Shown here: positions 32,581-41,833 of the stretch, one piece after another
Layout: every line of letters begins with the position of its first letter
Position numbering within the stretch: the stretch's first letter is position 1
Assembly (NCBI RefSeq): GCF_000024365.1
Contig: NC_013235.1
Coordinates: forward strand, 5,394,001 to 5,458,000
Length of the DNA stretch: 64,000 nucleotides
Direction: 5' to 3'
DNA from: Nakamurella multipartita DSM 44233
Lineage (GTDB): Bacteria; Actinomycetota; Actinomycetes; Mycobacteriales; Nakamurellaceae
Translations under genes and position numbers: made by a program
Notes under the pieces: generated by a model
Database searches by the model: none
The model's input: only the letters and a program-made list of their open reading frames with translations
Told to the model about the DNA's origin: nothing

Positions 32581-33482
32581 TGGGCGGGGTCCCGGTGGTG
32601 CGGTTCCTGCCCAACGCCATCACCGTGCTGGCGCTGTGCGCCGGCTTGACCTCGGTGGCGTTCGCGATGAACGGGCAGTGGCGGCTAGCCGTCGGGGCGA
32701 TCGGGGCGGCCGCCGTCCTGGACTCGCTAGACGGGCCGGCCGCGCGCTGGCTGCAGTCGCAGAGCCGGGTCGGCGCCGAGCTGGACTCGCTCTCGGACTG
32801 CATCTCCTTCGGGGTCGCCCCGGCCCTGGTGATGTACGTCTGGCTGCTGCGGGACGAGGGCCGCGGTTACGGCTGGGTGGTGTGCCTGCTGTTCGCGGTG
32901 TGCGCCGCGCTGCGGCTGGCCCGGTTCAACTCCTTGCTCGACGACGAACCCAAACCCTGGGCGAAGGGCTTCTTCACCGGGGTGCCCACGCCGGCCGGCG
33001 GCCTGATGGTCACCGCGCCGCTGCTGCTGACCAACCGGCTGGGCACGGACGGTCCGTGGGCGGCGCCCTGGGCGGTGGCGCTGTGGATCGTGTTCATCGG
33101 CCTGCTCATGGTGTCCCGGGTGCCGACCATCGCGCTCAAGTCGGTGCGGCTACCCGCGCAGCTGATCGTGCCGATGCTGATCCTGCTGGTCCTGGGCGTC
33201 GCGCTGCTGGTCTACGAGCCCGAGCTGGTCACCGTCGTCGGCATGGTCGTCTACCTGCTGCACATCCCGTACGCGATCTGGAAATACAACCACCTCAAGA
33301 ATCACCCGGAGCTGTGGCGCACGGCCGGGCGGCGGCCGCGGCGGTCCAGCCGTCGGGTCCGGCTGCGGATCCCGCGGCGGCAGCGGGTGGCCGGTCGCCT
33401 GCCCGACGGATCGCCCGCGCCCTACCGTCGGGGGGTCGGGGCGGGACGGCGCCCGCGCAGCGCCTGGCGCCGCGAACCCTGA
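32580..33482 (+). CDS. pssA: CDP-diacylglycerol-serine O-phosphatidyltransferase
   Basis: The 300-residue membrane enzyme is of the CDP-alcohol phosphatidyltransferase family. The signature D-x2-DG-x2-AR-x8-G-x3-D-x3-D is present as DSLDGPAARW...GAELDSLSD, and the aspartates bind the divalent metal. About eight membrane helices follow. It makes phosphatidylserine, the substrate of the psd product encoded directly upstream, so the pair is a complete route to phosphatidylethanolamine. The C-terminal 60 residues are very arginine-rich and lie outside the family domain; their role, if any, is unknown. Confidence 0.93.
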   Translation: MGGVPVVRFLPNAITVLALCAGLTSVAFAMNGQWRLAVGAIGAAAVLDSLDGPAARWLQSQSRVGAELDSLSDCISFGVAPALVMYVWLLRDEGRGYGWVVCLLFAVCAALRLARFNSLLDDEPKPWAKGFFTGVPTPAGGLMVTAPLLLTNRLGTDGPWAAPWAVALWIVFIGLLMVSRVPTIALKSVRLPAQLIVPMLILLVLGVALLVYEPELVTVVGMVVYLLHIPYAIWKYNHLKNHPELWRTAGRRPRRSSRRVRLRIPRRQRVAGRLPDGSPAPYRRGVGAGRRPRSAWRREP

Positions 33483-33546
33483 TCCTTGCCCGACCCATGA
33501 CCGGTCCGGCGCGCACGTCGGGCCGGAGCCGTTCGGCCCCGTGGGT

Positions 33547-33852
33547 TCAGACCTCGAAGCCCAGGCGGCGGGCCGAGCGGGTCTTCTGCCGGCTGGTCCG
33601 CAGCCGGCGCAGCCGCCGGACCAGCAGCGGGTCCTCGGCCAGCGCGGCCGGGTTGTCGATGATCTCGTTGAGCACCTGGTAGTAGCGGGTCGGAGACAGG
33701 TCGAACCGCTCCTTGATCGCCTGCTCCTTGGCCCCGGCGTACTGCCACCACTGCCGTTCGAAGGCCAGGATGTCCCGGTCGCGGCGGCCCAGCTCGGCTC
33801 CGGCGCTCGGGTCCCGGTCGCCGCTCGGCTGCGGCGCGGCAGCGGTATCCAC
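33547..33852 (-). CDS. DUF3263 domain protein
   Basis: The 101-residue protein carries the actinobacterial DUF3263 domain: DRDILAFERQWWQYAGAKEQAIKERFDLSPTRYYQVLNEIID. This is a helix-turn-helix-like fold in which the KERFDLSPTRYYQVLN segment would be the DNA-contacting part. Functions are unproven. GTG 33852 has GGGAGG 7 bases upstream. It converges with pssA. Confidence 0.88.
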   Translation of the reverse strand: MDTAAAPQPSGDRDPSAGAELGRRDRDILAFERQWWQYAGAKEQAIKERFDLSPTRYYQVLNEIIDNPAALAEDPLLVRRLRRLRTSRQKTRSARRLGFEV

Positions 33853-34031
33853 GTCGGGTCCTCCCGGATCGGCGCTGCGTCGACGCGACGGTCGACACCC
33901 CGGTCGACACGAACGTCTCCACAGACAGCTACACAGTCATGACGGCAGCCGAAACACCCGGCGGCCGATGGCGTGCTCATTTCAACACGGTGAGCGGCGC
34001 CGCCCGGGTTGCCGCGTGGGCGTGTCCGCGA

Positions 34032-35039
34032 TCAGCCCGTCGGGGTGGCCCCGGCGGCGGTGGGTGAGGCCGCCGTGGTGGCTGCCCCGGCGCTCGGGCT
34101 GGGCGTCGGCGTGCTCGACGTGGCCGGCGCCGACGAGCCGGTGGTCGCCCCGGTCGAGCCGGGGGCCGACGTGCTGCCGGGGGCGCTGGTCTCGGTCACC
34201 GTGGCGGTGCTGGTCGCCTCGGTCGTCACCGTCACGGCCGCTGTCGGGTCGGTCGGGTCGGTCGAGTCGGTGCGGTCGGTCGGCTCGGAGTCCGACCCGC
34301 CGCCGGCCGGCGTCCCGCCCAGCACGGACAGTCCACCGGAGGATCCGCCCGAGATCGGCGCGCCGGTGACGGCCTCGACCACGGTGACGGCGCCGAGCGC
34401 GCCGGCGAACACCAGCACCGAGGTCGCCAGGCCGACCAGCACCCAGCGCAGCCGGCCGGGCCGGGCCGGGCGGCGCTCCTTCGGGACGGGCGCCGGGCTC
34501 GCGGCCGGGCTCGGCCGGGTGAGCCGGGCGGGCTCGGGCGCGACGGCGGTGAGCAGCACGGTGTCGGCCGCGTCGGGCGCGCGCACGTGCTGCACGGTCA
34601 ACGCGACCTTGCGCCGGGTGACCAGCAGGGAATGGCCGATCACCGCGCTGCCGACGACGGAGACCACCGAGGCGATGGCCGCCCCGATGACCGTGCCGGC
34701 CACGCCGAGCTGGGCGCCGAGGAAGGCGGCGACCACCGCCGCGGACATGCTGGCGATGACCTGGGTCGCGGACAGCGTGAGCTTGGGCGGCTCGTCCTCG
34801 TCGGTGCCGGCGATGACCGTCTCGGGGGCGCCCGGCCTGGTCGTGGGGTCGCCGCCGGGCGGGACCGGGCCGATCGGCGCCGGCCCGGCCGGGGAGAGCG
34901 GGTACGAGGGGTACGGCCGGGCCGGGGACGGGGCGGTGGCCGGCCGGGCGGCGGTCTGCCGGGCCTGGGCGATGACCTGGGTGTCCAGGACGGTGCTGCG
35001 GTCGTCGGGGCCGGGCCGGGTGGAGCGTGGTGCAGGCAT
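34032..35039 (-). CDS. Hypothetical membrane protein with Ser/Thr/Pro-rich C-terminus
   Basis: I do not recognise a named family for this 335-residue protein. It has a proline-rich N-terminus, a glycine-rich pair of helices ([37 protein letters not shown]), a basic linker, another helix ([20 protein letters not shown]) and a 90-residue tail of Thr, Ser, Pro and Asp repeats (such as [13 protein letters not shown]). The tail is probably outside the cell and could be glycosylated. ATG 35039 is chosen; a TTG at 35099 would extend it. No ribosome site is clear. Confidence 0.65.
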   Translation of the reverse strand: MPAPRSTRPGPDDRSTVLDTQVIAQARQTAARPATAPSPARPYPSYPLSPAGPAPIGPVPPGGDPTTRPGAPETVIAGTDEDEPPKLTLSATQVIASMSAAVVAAFLGAQLGVAGTVIGAAIASVVSVVGSAVIGHSLLVTRRKVALTVQHVRAPDAADTVLLTAVAPEPARLTRPSPAASPAPVPKERRPARPGRLRWVLVGLATSVLVFAGALGAVTVVEAVTGAPISGGSSGGLSVLGGTPAGGGSDSEPTDRTDSTDPTDPTAAVTVTTEATSTATVTETSAPGSTSAPGSTGATTGSSAPATSSTPTPSPSAGAATTAASPTAAGATPTG

Positions 35040-35189
35040 GGGTATCGGTTTCGGGTCGAGGTGGCGGGTGTCGTCGCCTGGTCCGCAGGCATCATTCAAG
35101 ACGCCCGCGGTCGCTCCCCCGTTGTGGGTTCGTGCGTTGCCTCACAACCACTCTCGGCTCAGGCCGGGGCCAGCCCGATCAGGGCGGGC

Positions 35190-36611
35190 TCACAGCTCCG
35201 GATGCCGCCGGCCGTGCCCGGTCACCGTCTCGAAGCCGCGGGCGATCGCCAGCAGCGCGCGCTCGCCCCGGTGCCGGCCGACGATCTGCAGCCCCATCGG
35301 GGTGCCCGTCGGGCTGAACCCGCCCGGCACCGAGATCGCCGGGTGACCGGTGACGGTGATGTGGCAGACCGGCCGCATCCAGCCCAGGTAGTCCGGCTGC
35401 GGCTGCCCGGCCACCACCTCCGGGTACTGCACGTCGGCCGGGAACGCGGGCAGCGGCGCCACCGGCAGCAGCAACGCGTCGAACTCCTCGAGGAACTCGC
35501 GCATCCGGTGGAACAGCACCGTGCGGTGCACCGCCGCGCGCCCGATCTGCGGGCCGGTCAGGCTGCGGCCCTGCCGCATGTTGGCCAGCAGGCTCGGCCG
35601 CACCAGGTCCGCGCCGGCGTCCAGCTCGGCCCCCAAGGTGGCCTCGAACTGCCAGGCCCGCAGCACCCGGAAGCACTCGTCGGCGCCGGAGAAGTCCGGG
35701 CAGGCCGGTTCCACCCGGGCCCCGTGGGTCTCGCAGACCGCGGCCGCGGCCCGGACCATGTCGGCCACCGGCGCCTCGACCGGGACCTGGCCGCCCAGAT
35801 CGGGCGAGAAGGCGATCCGGGCCCCCACCAGCCCGCGCTCGGGGACCTGCGCGAACGCCGACCCGGGCTCCTCCAGGGAGATCGGCGAGCGGCGGTCGGG
35901 CCCGGCCAGCACGGACAGCAACCGGGCGAGGTCGTCGACGGTGCGGGCCATCGGGCCGGACACCGACAACCCGCTGTAGCCGTCGGCGGCCGGGTGGACG
36001 GGCACCCGCCCGGCGCTCGGCCGCAGCCCGACCACGTTGCAGTACCCGGCCGGCAGCCGCAGGGAGCCGCCCATGTCGTTGCCGTCGGCCAGCGGGTGCA
36101 GCCCGGCGGCCAGCGCGGCCGCCGCCCCGCCCGAGGACCCGCCGGCGGTCACGCTGCGGTCGTACGGATTGCGTGTGGTGCCGAAGACCTCGTTGAAGGT
36201 GTGCCCGCCGGCGGCGAACTCGGGGATGTTGGTCTTGCCGATGGTGACCACCCCGGCGGCGCGCAGCCGCTCGATGACCAGGTCGTCGGTGTCGGGGATC
36301 AGGTCGGCCCGCAGCCGGGAGCCGAAGGTGGTGCGGATCCCGGCCGTCAGATGGTTGTCCTTGTGCGCCATGGGCAGGCCGTGCAGGGGGCCGGCGAACC
36401 GGCCGCGGGCCGCGCCCTGGTCCAGCTCGTGGGCGCGGGCGAACGCCGATTCCGGGGTGAGCGTGATGATCGCGTTGATCGCCGGATTGACCGCCTCGAT
36501 CCGGGCCAGGTGCGCAGCGAGCAACTCGCGGGCGCTGACCTGCCGGCTGCGCAGCAGGGCGAGTTGCGCCCGCGCATCGAGATAGTGCAGGTCCTGACTC
36601 ATCATGGTCAT
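35190..36611 (-). CDS. Amidase-signature-family hydrolase
   Basis: The 473-residue enzyme belongs to the amidase signature family with a Ser-cisSer-Lys triad. The lysine is in [13 protein letters not shown], the serines are in [16 protein letters not shown], and [23 protein letters not shown] completes the core. Family members hydrolyse aliphatic or aryl amides or act in tRNA amidation (GatA); the absence of gatB or gatC nearby argues against the latter. Start choice among ATGs at 36611, 36605 and 36602 is uncertain. It diverges from the DHA2 exporter with a 64-bp gap. Confidence 0.9.
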   Translation of the reverse strand: MTMMSQDLHYLDARAQLALLRSRQVSARELLAAHLARIEAVNPAINAIITLTPESAFARAHELDQGAARGRFAGPLHGLPMAHKDNHLTAGIRTTFGSRLRADLIPDTDDLVIERLRAAGVVTIGKTNIPEFAAGGHTFNEVFGTTRNPYDRSVTAGGSSGGAAAALAAGLHPLADGNDMGGSLRLPAGYCNVVGLRPSAGRVPVHPAADGYSGLSVSGPMARTVDDLARLLSVLAGPDRRSPISLEEPGSAFAQVPERGLVGARIAFSPDLGGQVPVEAPVADMVRAAAAVCETHGARVEPACPDFSGADECFRVLRAWQFEATLGAELDAGADLVRPSLLANMRQGRSLTGPQIGRAAVHRTVLFHRMREFLEEFDALLLPVAPLPAFPADVQYPEVVAGQPQPDYLGWMRPVCHITVTGHPAISVPGGFSPTGTPMGLQIVGRHRGERALLAIARGFETVTGHGRRHPEL

Positions 36612-36675
36612 CTTGCGGGACGCGTGTCGCCGATGCCCATCGTGGGCATTGGCGATCGGATGAGGAGGGGTCGTC

Positions 36676-38229
36676 ATGGCCGGACCGGCAACCGCGACGT
36701 CACTGCGCCTGGTGTTGATCAGCATGACGCTGGCCAACGCGATGATCCTGGTGGACCAGACCGCGGTGCCCCTGATCCTGCCCGACGTCATGAGTACGTT
36801 CGGCATCGGCTCGGGCCTGGCCCAGTGGGTGCTCAACGCGAGCCTGCTGCCGCTGGCCGGCCTGCTGGTGCTGGGTGGCCGGCTGGGCGACCTGCTCGGC
36901 CGCCGGCGAATCTTCCTGCTGGGCTCGGCCATGTTCGGCGGCGCGTCCGCCGTGGCCGGGCTCGCCCCGGCGTTCTGGATCCTGCTGCTCGCCCGGGTGG
37001 TGCAGGGCGCCGGCGGGGCGCTGATGTTGCCGGCGACCGTGGCGATCATCAGTTCGGCCTACCCGCCGGAGAGCCGTGGCCGGGCGCTGGGCACCATGGG
37101 CGGCACCGCGGCGATCGCCGGCGCCCTGGGCCCGACCATCGGCGGCGCGCTCACCTCGCTGCTGAGCTGGCGCGCGGTGCTGCTGATCAATCTGCCGCTG
37201 CTGCTGATCGTGCTGTGGTGCACGTTGCGCGCGGTGCCCGCCGACCCGCCGCGAACGGGCCGGGCCCACGTGGACGTCAGCGGGTCACTGCTGTTGTGCG
37301 TGACCCTCGTCGGGGTCGTCTTCGGCCTGTCGCAGACCGCGGTCTGGCCGCTCACCAGCCCCGGGGTATGGGGGCCGGTGCTCGTCGCGGTGGTGGCCGG
37401 CGGGCTGTTCGTCCGGCGGGAGCGCCGCGCGCACAACCCGCTGATGAGCTTTGCCCTGCTGCGCCGGCACCGGAACTATCTCGGCGCCACGGTCAGCCAG
37501 GGGCTGGCCGGGATGGCCGAGATGGGGCTGGGCCTGATCTTCCCGCTGCTGTTGATCCTGAACCTGCGGATGGACCCCGGCCTGGCCGGCCTGGCGCTCA
37601 TCCCGACGACCCTGCCGATGGTGTTGCTGGCCCCGTTGACGGGGCGCTGGTACGACCGGTCGGGCGGTCGGGCGCCGATGACCTGGGGCTTTCTCGTCCT
37701 GGCGCTGTCCGGGGTGCTGCTCGCGGCGACGGTGTCCATGGACAGCTACCTGTGGCTACTGCCCGGGCTGCTCGCCTACGGCACCGGACTGGCCATCGTG
37801 TTGACGGTGAACGACCCGGTGACCGTCGACAGCATTCCCGAGGCCGACCAGGGTCAGGCGTCCGGCGTCTCGGCGACCGCCGAACAGGGCGGCGGCGCCC
37901 TGGGCATCGCTGTGCTGTACGCGGTGTTCCATCAGGTCTATCTGGTCAAGTTCTACGCCGCCCAGGACGCCGCGCCCGGACCCGACCTGGACCCCGACAC
38001 CATCGGCAAGCTCAAGGACATCCTCATCGGCGAAGAACAGACCGGACTCAAGGTGTCCGATTTCGGGGAGTACGTGCAGACCTACCTCATCCCGGCGCGG
38101 GAGGCCTCGAACCTGGGCTACGCCGTGACCTTCCTGGTGGTCACCGGGCTCGCGCTGATCGGGGCGGCCGCGTCCTGGTGGCTGGTCCGCCGACCCGCTC
38201 CGATGACGACGGACACCGAACCGGCCTGA
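36676..38229 (+). CDS. DHA2-type MFS exporter (EmrB/QacA family), 1
   Basis: The 517-residue protein has about 14 membrane helices. The DHA2 blocks are [15 protein letters not shown] in helix 1, [17 protein letters not shown] between helices 2 and 3, [18 protein letters not shown] in helix 4 and [19 protein letters not shown] in helix 5. These proteins export hydrophobic compounds by proton antiport. ATG 36676 is preceded by GAGGAGGGGTC. It shares its upstream gap with the amidase gene, and an acyl-CoA ligase follows 68 bp downstream. The substrate is unknown. Confidence 0.9.
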   Translation: MAGPATATSLRLVLISMTLANAMILVDQTAVPLILPDVMSTFGIGSGLAQWVLNASLLPLAGLLVLGGRLGDLLGRRRIFLLGSAMFGGASAVAGLAPAFWILLLARVVQGAGGALMLPATVAIISSAYPPESRGRALGTMGGTAAIAGALGPTIGGALTSLLSWRAVLLINLPLLLIVLWCTLRAVPADPPRTGRAHVDVSGSLLLCVTLVGVVFGLSQTAVWPLTSPGVWGPVLVAVVAGGLFVRRERRAHNPLMSFALLRRHRNYLGATVSQGLAGMAEMGLGLIFPLLLILNLRMDPGLAGLALIPTTLPMVLLAPLTGRWYDRSGGRAPMTWGFLVLALSGVLLAATVSMDSYLWLLPGLLAYGTGLAIVLTVNDPVTVDSIPEADQGQASGVSATAEQGGGALGIAVLYAVFHQVYLVKFYAAQDAAPGPDLDPDTIGKLKDILIGEEQTGLKVSDFGEYVQTYLIPAREASNLGYAVTFLVVTGLALIGAAASWWLVRRPAPMTTDTEPA

Positions 38230-38235
38230 CGGGTG

Positions 38236-38274
38236 TTGGATCGGGGGGTTGGATCGGGGGGTTGGATCGGGGGG
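38236..38274 (+). repeat. 13-bp tandem repeat, three perfect copies
   Basis: Three exact head-to-tail copies of TTGGATCGGGGGG between the DHA2 exporter stop and the start of the acyl-CoA ligase. The repeat ends 23 bp before that start, so it lies in or near the leader. Confidence 0.9.
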
Positions 38275-38297
38275 AGAGCGTTCAACGAGGAGGGCTC

Positions 38298-39947
38298 ATG
38301 ACCACCGCTGCTTCCTACGCCTCCGGCACCTCGGACGAGCCGCTGCTGGGCGAGACGATCGGTCAGGTGCTGGACCGGGTCGCCGCCGCGCAGCCGGCGG
38401 CGCCGGCCCTGGTCGAGGTCGGCACCGGCCGCCGCTGGACCTACGCCGAGCTGCGCGCGGCGGCGGACGAGGTCGCCCTCGGGCTGCTGGCGGCCGGGGT
38501 CCGGCGCGGTGACCGGGTCGGCATCTGGGCACCCAACCTGGCCGAGTGGACGTTGGTGCAGTTCGGCTCGGCCAAGATCGGCGCCATCCTGGTCACCATC
38601 AACCCGGCGTACCGCTCGCATGAGCTGGCCTACGTGCTCAACCAGGCCGGCATCGGCCTGCTGGTGGCGGCGCCCTCGTTCAAGGGCTCGGACTACGCGG
38701 CCATGATCGAGTCGGTCCGGCCGCAGTGCCCGGCCCTGCGCCGGGTGGTGCTGATCGGCGGCCCGGAGTGGGACGGGCTCGTCGCCGACGGCCGGTCGGG
38801 TGATCCCGCCGAGCTCGCCCACCGGCAGGCCGAGCTGTCGGCCGACGACCCGATCAACATCCAGTACACCTCGGGCACCACGGGGTTCCCCAAGGGCGCC
38901 ACCCTGTCCCACCACAACATCGTCAACAACGGCTACTTCGTCGGCCGGCTGTGCGGCTATACCCCGGCGGACCGGGTCTGCATCCCGGTGCCCTTCTATC
39001 ACTGCTTCGGCATGGTGATGGGCAATCTCGGCGCCCTCACCCACGGGGCCACGATGGTCATCCCGGCCCCCGGCTTCGATCCGGCCGCGACCCTGCGCGC
39101 GGTGGCCGCCGAGCGGTGCACCTCGCTGTACGGGGTGCCGACCATGTTCATCGCCGAGCTGGCCGACCCCGGTTTCGACGGCTACGACCTGTCGTCCCTG
39201 CGCACCGGGATCATGGCCGGTTCGCCCTGCCCGGTCGAGGTAATGAAGCAGGTCGTGCAGCGGATGGGCATGACCGAGGTGACCATCTGCTACGGCATGA
39301 CCGAGACCTCACCGGTGTCCACCCAGACCCGCGCGGGCGACTCGCTGGAGCGCCGGGTGTCCACCGTGGGCCGGGTCCACCCGCACGTCGAGGTCAAGGT
39401 CATCGACCCGGCCACCGGCCGGACGCTCCCGCGGGGGGAACCCGGCGAGCTGTGCACCCGGGGCTATTCGGTGATGCTCGGGTACTGGGACGAGCCGGAC
39501 AAGACCGCACAGGCCATCGACGCGGCCCGCTGGATGCACACCGGTGACCTGGCCGCCATGGACGACGAGGGCTACCTGACCATCACCGGGCGGATCAAGG
39601 ACATGGTCATCCGGGGCGGCGAGAACATCTATCCGCGGGAGATCGAGGAGTTCCTGCACACCCACCCGGACGTGCTGGATGCGCAGGTGGTGGGCGTGCC
39701 CGACCAGCGGTACGGCGAGGAGCTGTGCGCCTGGATCACCATGCGCGCGGGCGCGCCGGCCCTGACCGCCGAGGCCGTGCACGAGTTCGCCACCGGCCGG
39801 CTGGCCCACTTCAAGATCCCCCGGTACGTGCTCGTCGTGCCGGAGTTCCCGATGACGGTCACCGGCAAGGTGCGCAAGGTCGAGATGCGGGAGAAGTCCG
39901 CGCAGCTGCTCGATCTGGGCGCGGCCGCGGCCATCCGCCCCGCCTGA
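38298..39947 (+). CDS. AMP-forming fatty acyl-CoA ligase
   Basis: The 549-residue enzyme activates a carboxylic acid with ATP and joins it to CoA. ANL-family motifs are all present: [18 protein letters not shown] (phosphate loop), [11 protein letters not shown] (A5), [20 protein letters not shown] (A7-A8) and the catalytic lysine in [10 protein letters not shown] (A10). Overall features resemble medium- or long-chain acyl-CoA synthetases (FadD-like). ATG 38298 follows GAGGAGGGCTC. The much longer open frame upstream is an artefact of high GC. Together with the hydratase at 41.0 kb it may serve beta-oxidation and supply PHA precursors. Confidence 0.92.
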   Translation: MTTAASYASGTSDEPLLGETIGQVLDRVAAAQPAAPALVEVGTGRRWTYAELRAAADEVALGLLAAGVRRGDRVGIWAPNLAEWTLVQFGSAKIGAILVTINPAYRSHELAYVLNQAGIGLLVAAPSFKGSDYAAMIESVRPQCPALRRVVLIGGPEWDGLVADGRSGDPAELAHRQAELSADDPINIQYTSGTTGFPKGATLSHHNIVNNGYFVGRLCGYTPADRVCIPVPFYHCFGMVMGNLGALTHGATMVIPAPGFDPAATLRAVAAERCTSLYGVPTMFIAELADPGFDGYDLSSLRTGIMAGSPCPVEVMKQVVQRMGMTEVTICYGMTETSPVSTQTRAGDSLERRVSTVGRVHPHVEVKVIDPATGRTLPRGEPGELCTRGYSVMLGYWDEPDKTAQAIDAARWMHTGDLAAMDDEGYLTITGRIKDMVIRGGENIYPREIEEFLHTHPDVLDAQVVGVPDQRYGEELCAWITMRAGAPALTAEAVHEFATGRLAHFKIPRYVLVVPEFPMTVTGKVRKVEMREKSAQLLDLGAAAAIRPA

Positions 39948-39959
39948 CCAGGCCCCCCT

Positions 39960-40047
39960 TCCCGCGCGGATCAACTACCCCGGCGCGGATGAACTGACTT
40001 CGAATGTGACGGCTGAGCACGGTGTTGCCGACTTCATCCGCGCGGGA
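39960..40047. terminator. Inverted repeat between convergent genes
   Basis: TCCCGCGCGGAT (39960-39971) is repeated in perfect inverted form at 40036-40047 with 64 nt between, in the gap between the acyl-CoA ligase and the convergent TIGR03084-like gene. A direct repeat of GCGCGGAT(C/G)AACT lies inside. It may stop transcription in both directions. Confidence 0.5.
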
Positions 40048-40068
40048 GCTATCGAACCCCGCCGACGC

Positions 40069-40854
40069 TCAGTCGCGGCTCGGGGCCCGACCCGGTCCCG
40101 GCGGCCCGGCGAACGCCTGGGCCAGATTCAGCCACTGGTCGGCCGCCGCGCCGGTGGCCGTCAGGGCCAGATCGGCACGGTGCCGCCGCCGGGTGACCAG
40201 CAGGCAGAAGTCGACCGCCGGCCCGGTGACGTCCGGCGGCCGGCCATCCGGCCCCCAGACCCAGAGCGAGCCGTCCGGCGCGGCCAGCTCCACCCGGAAC
40301 GGCTCCGCCGGCGGGGTGGCCCCGTGCACGCCGAACGCGTGGTCGCGGGTGATCACCCCCAGGTGGGCGACGTGCCGCAGCCGTCCGGTCGGCACCCGTT
40401 CGACGCCCAGCGCGTCGGCGACGTCCTGGCCGTGCGCCCAGGTCTCCATGATCCGGGCGGTAGCCATCGACGTCGGGCTCATCCGGGTGCCGATCCAGGG
40501 CAGGCGCACGTTCCCGGCGGCGGCCAGCGCGGTGGCCAGCGCCGCCCGGCCGTCCCGCCAGCGGGCCAGCAGCTGCGCCGGGGGCAACGCCGCGCCGCTC
40601 GCGGCGCCGGCCTCGATCAGCCCGGTCAGGTCGGTCGCCGCGGACCGGCTGATCCGGGCGAACGCCTCCGGGTCGGTGGCCGCGGCCAGCGCGGCGTCAT
40701 CGGTCCACTGCAGGTGCGCGATCTGGTGCGCGATCGTCCACCCGGGGGCGGGCGTCGGCGTGGCCCACGCCGACGCCGGCAATGCCGCCACCAGGGCGTC
40801 CAGCTCGGCCCCCTCCGCGGCCAGGTCCGCGAGGACGTCGGCCTTGTCGATCAT
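40069..40854 (-). CDS. TIGR03084-type DinB-like metal-binding protein
   Basis: The 261-residue protein has an N-terminal DinB-like four-helix domain of the mycothiol-dependent maleylpyruvate isomerase type. PGWTIAHQIAHLQWTDDAAL carries one metal-binding histidine and METWAHGQDVADALG another; HVAHLGVITRDHAF follows. The C-terminal 80 residues form the second domain (EPFRVELAAPDGSLWVWGPD). Such enzymes use mycothiol or a similar thiol in actinobacteria, but the substrate is unknown. ATG 40854 has GGGGAGGG upstream; the longer frame is not needed. Confidence 0.87.
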   Translation of the reverse strand: MIDKADVLADLAAEGAELDALVAALPASAWATPTPAPGWTIAHQIAHLQWTDDAALAAATDPEAFARISRSAATDLTGLIEAGAASGAALPPAQLLARWRDGRAALATALAAAGNVRLPWIGTRMSPTSMATARIMETWAHGQDVADALGVERVPTGRLRHVAHLGVITRDHAFGVHGATPPAEPFRVELAAPDGSLWVWGPDGRPPDVTGPAVDFCLLVTRRRHRADLALTATGAAADQWLNLAQAFAGPPGPGRAPSRD

Positions 40855-41022
40855 GTCCCTCCCCAGTGCCGTCGGGTCGCCTACTCGACGTCCGCATCGT
40901 GCCCCAGAATCGCCAGCCTGTCCCACCCGGAGTAGACCGCGGCCGGCGGGTGGGGTCTGATCGGGTACTCAGAGATCGACCCAGAGATCGACCCCCACCC
41001 CGACGCAGAACCGAGGTTGACC

Positions 41023-41829
41023 GTGGACCAGGACCGCCGGACGACCGGGACCAGCCGCGCCGCCCCCTTGGTGGACTACCAGGTGCAGGCCGGGATCGCG
41101 ACCGTGACGTTGGATTCGCCGGCCAACCGCAACGCCCTGTCGGCCCGCCTGCGCCACGAACTGCTGGACCGGCTGGAGGCGGCCATCGCCGACCCGGCCG
41201 TCCGGGTGATCGTGCTGACCCATACCGGCCCGGTGTTCTGCTCGGGCATGGACCTGAAGGAGTCGGCCGCACCGGGCACCGGCGACCAGGGGGTCACCGA
41301 GCTGCCCCGCATCCTGGAGACCCTGTGGTCCTCCGGCACCCCGGTGATCGCCCGGCTGGCCGGCCCGGCCCGGGCCGGCGGCATCGGCCTGCTGGCCGCG
41401 TGCGACCTGGCCGTCGCGGTGGACACGGCGACCTTCGCGTTCACCGAGGTGCGCATCGGCGTCATCCCGGCTGTCATCTCGGCGGTGCTGCTGCCCCGGC
41501 TGGCGCCCCGGGCCGCGCACGAGCTGTTCCTGACCGGGGAGATCTTCGACGCGCGCCGGGCCGTGGAGATCGGCCTGCTCAACCGGGCCGTGGCCGCCGA
41601 GGACCTGGACGCCGAGGTGACCCGGTTCGTGGACCTGCTGCGGCTCGGCGCCCCCGGGGCGCTGGACGGCACCAAGCGGCTGCTGCGCCGGCCGCGCGGT
41701 GACCTGCGGTCCGACCTGGCCGCGCTGACCACCATCTCGGCCGGCTACTTCGCCGGGCCGGAGGCCCAGGAGGGCATGGCCGCGTTCCGGGAGAAACGCC
41801 CGCCGGCCTGGGTCACCGAGCCGCGCTGA
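41023..41829 (+). CDS. Enoyl-CoA hydratase/isomerase-family protein
   Basis: The 268-residue crotonase-fold enzyme carries VTLDSPANRNALSARL at the N-terminus, the oxyanion-hole segments FCSGMDLKE and RAGGIGLLAACDLAVA, and FAFTEVRIGVIPAVIS. One catalytic glutamate of classic hydratases falls in TEVRIG; the other position (normally Glu in AxGGG) reads RAGGIG, so activity could be hydration or isomerisation. GTG 41023 has CGAGG 6 bases upstream; TTG 41017 is an alternative. It is flanked by a convergent exporter gene only 4 bp away. Confidence 0.85.
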   Translation: MDQDRRTTGTSRAAPLVDYQVQAGIATVTLDSPANRNALSARLRHELLDRLEAAIADPAVRVIVLTHTGPVFCSGMDLKESAAPGTGDQGVTELPRILETLWSSGTPVIARLAGPARAGGIGLLAACDLAVAVDTATFAFTEVRIGVIPAVISAVLLPRLAPRAAHELFLTGEIFDARRAVEIGLLNRAVAAEDLDAEVTRFVDLLRLGAPGALDGTKRLLRRPRGDLRSDLAALTTISAGYFAGPEAQEGMAAFREKRPPAWVTEPR

Positions 41830-41833
41830 CCGG

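Noticed and set aside
34587-38297. Very long plus-strand extension upstream of the acyl-CoA ligase
   Set aside because: It overlaps the hypothetical membrane gene, the amidase and the exporter in other frames; only the part from 38298 has ANL-family motifs and a ribosome site.
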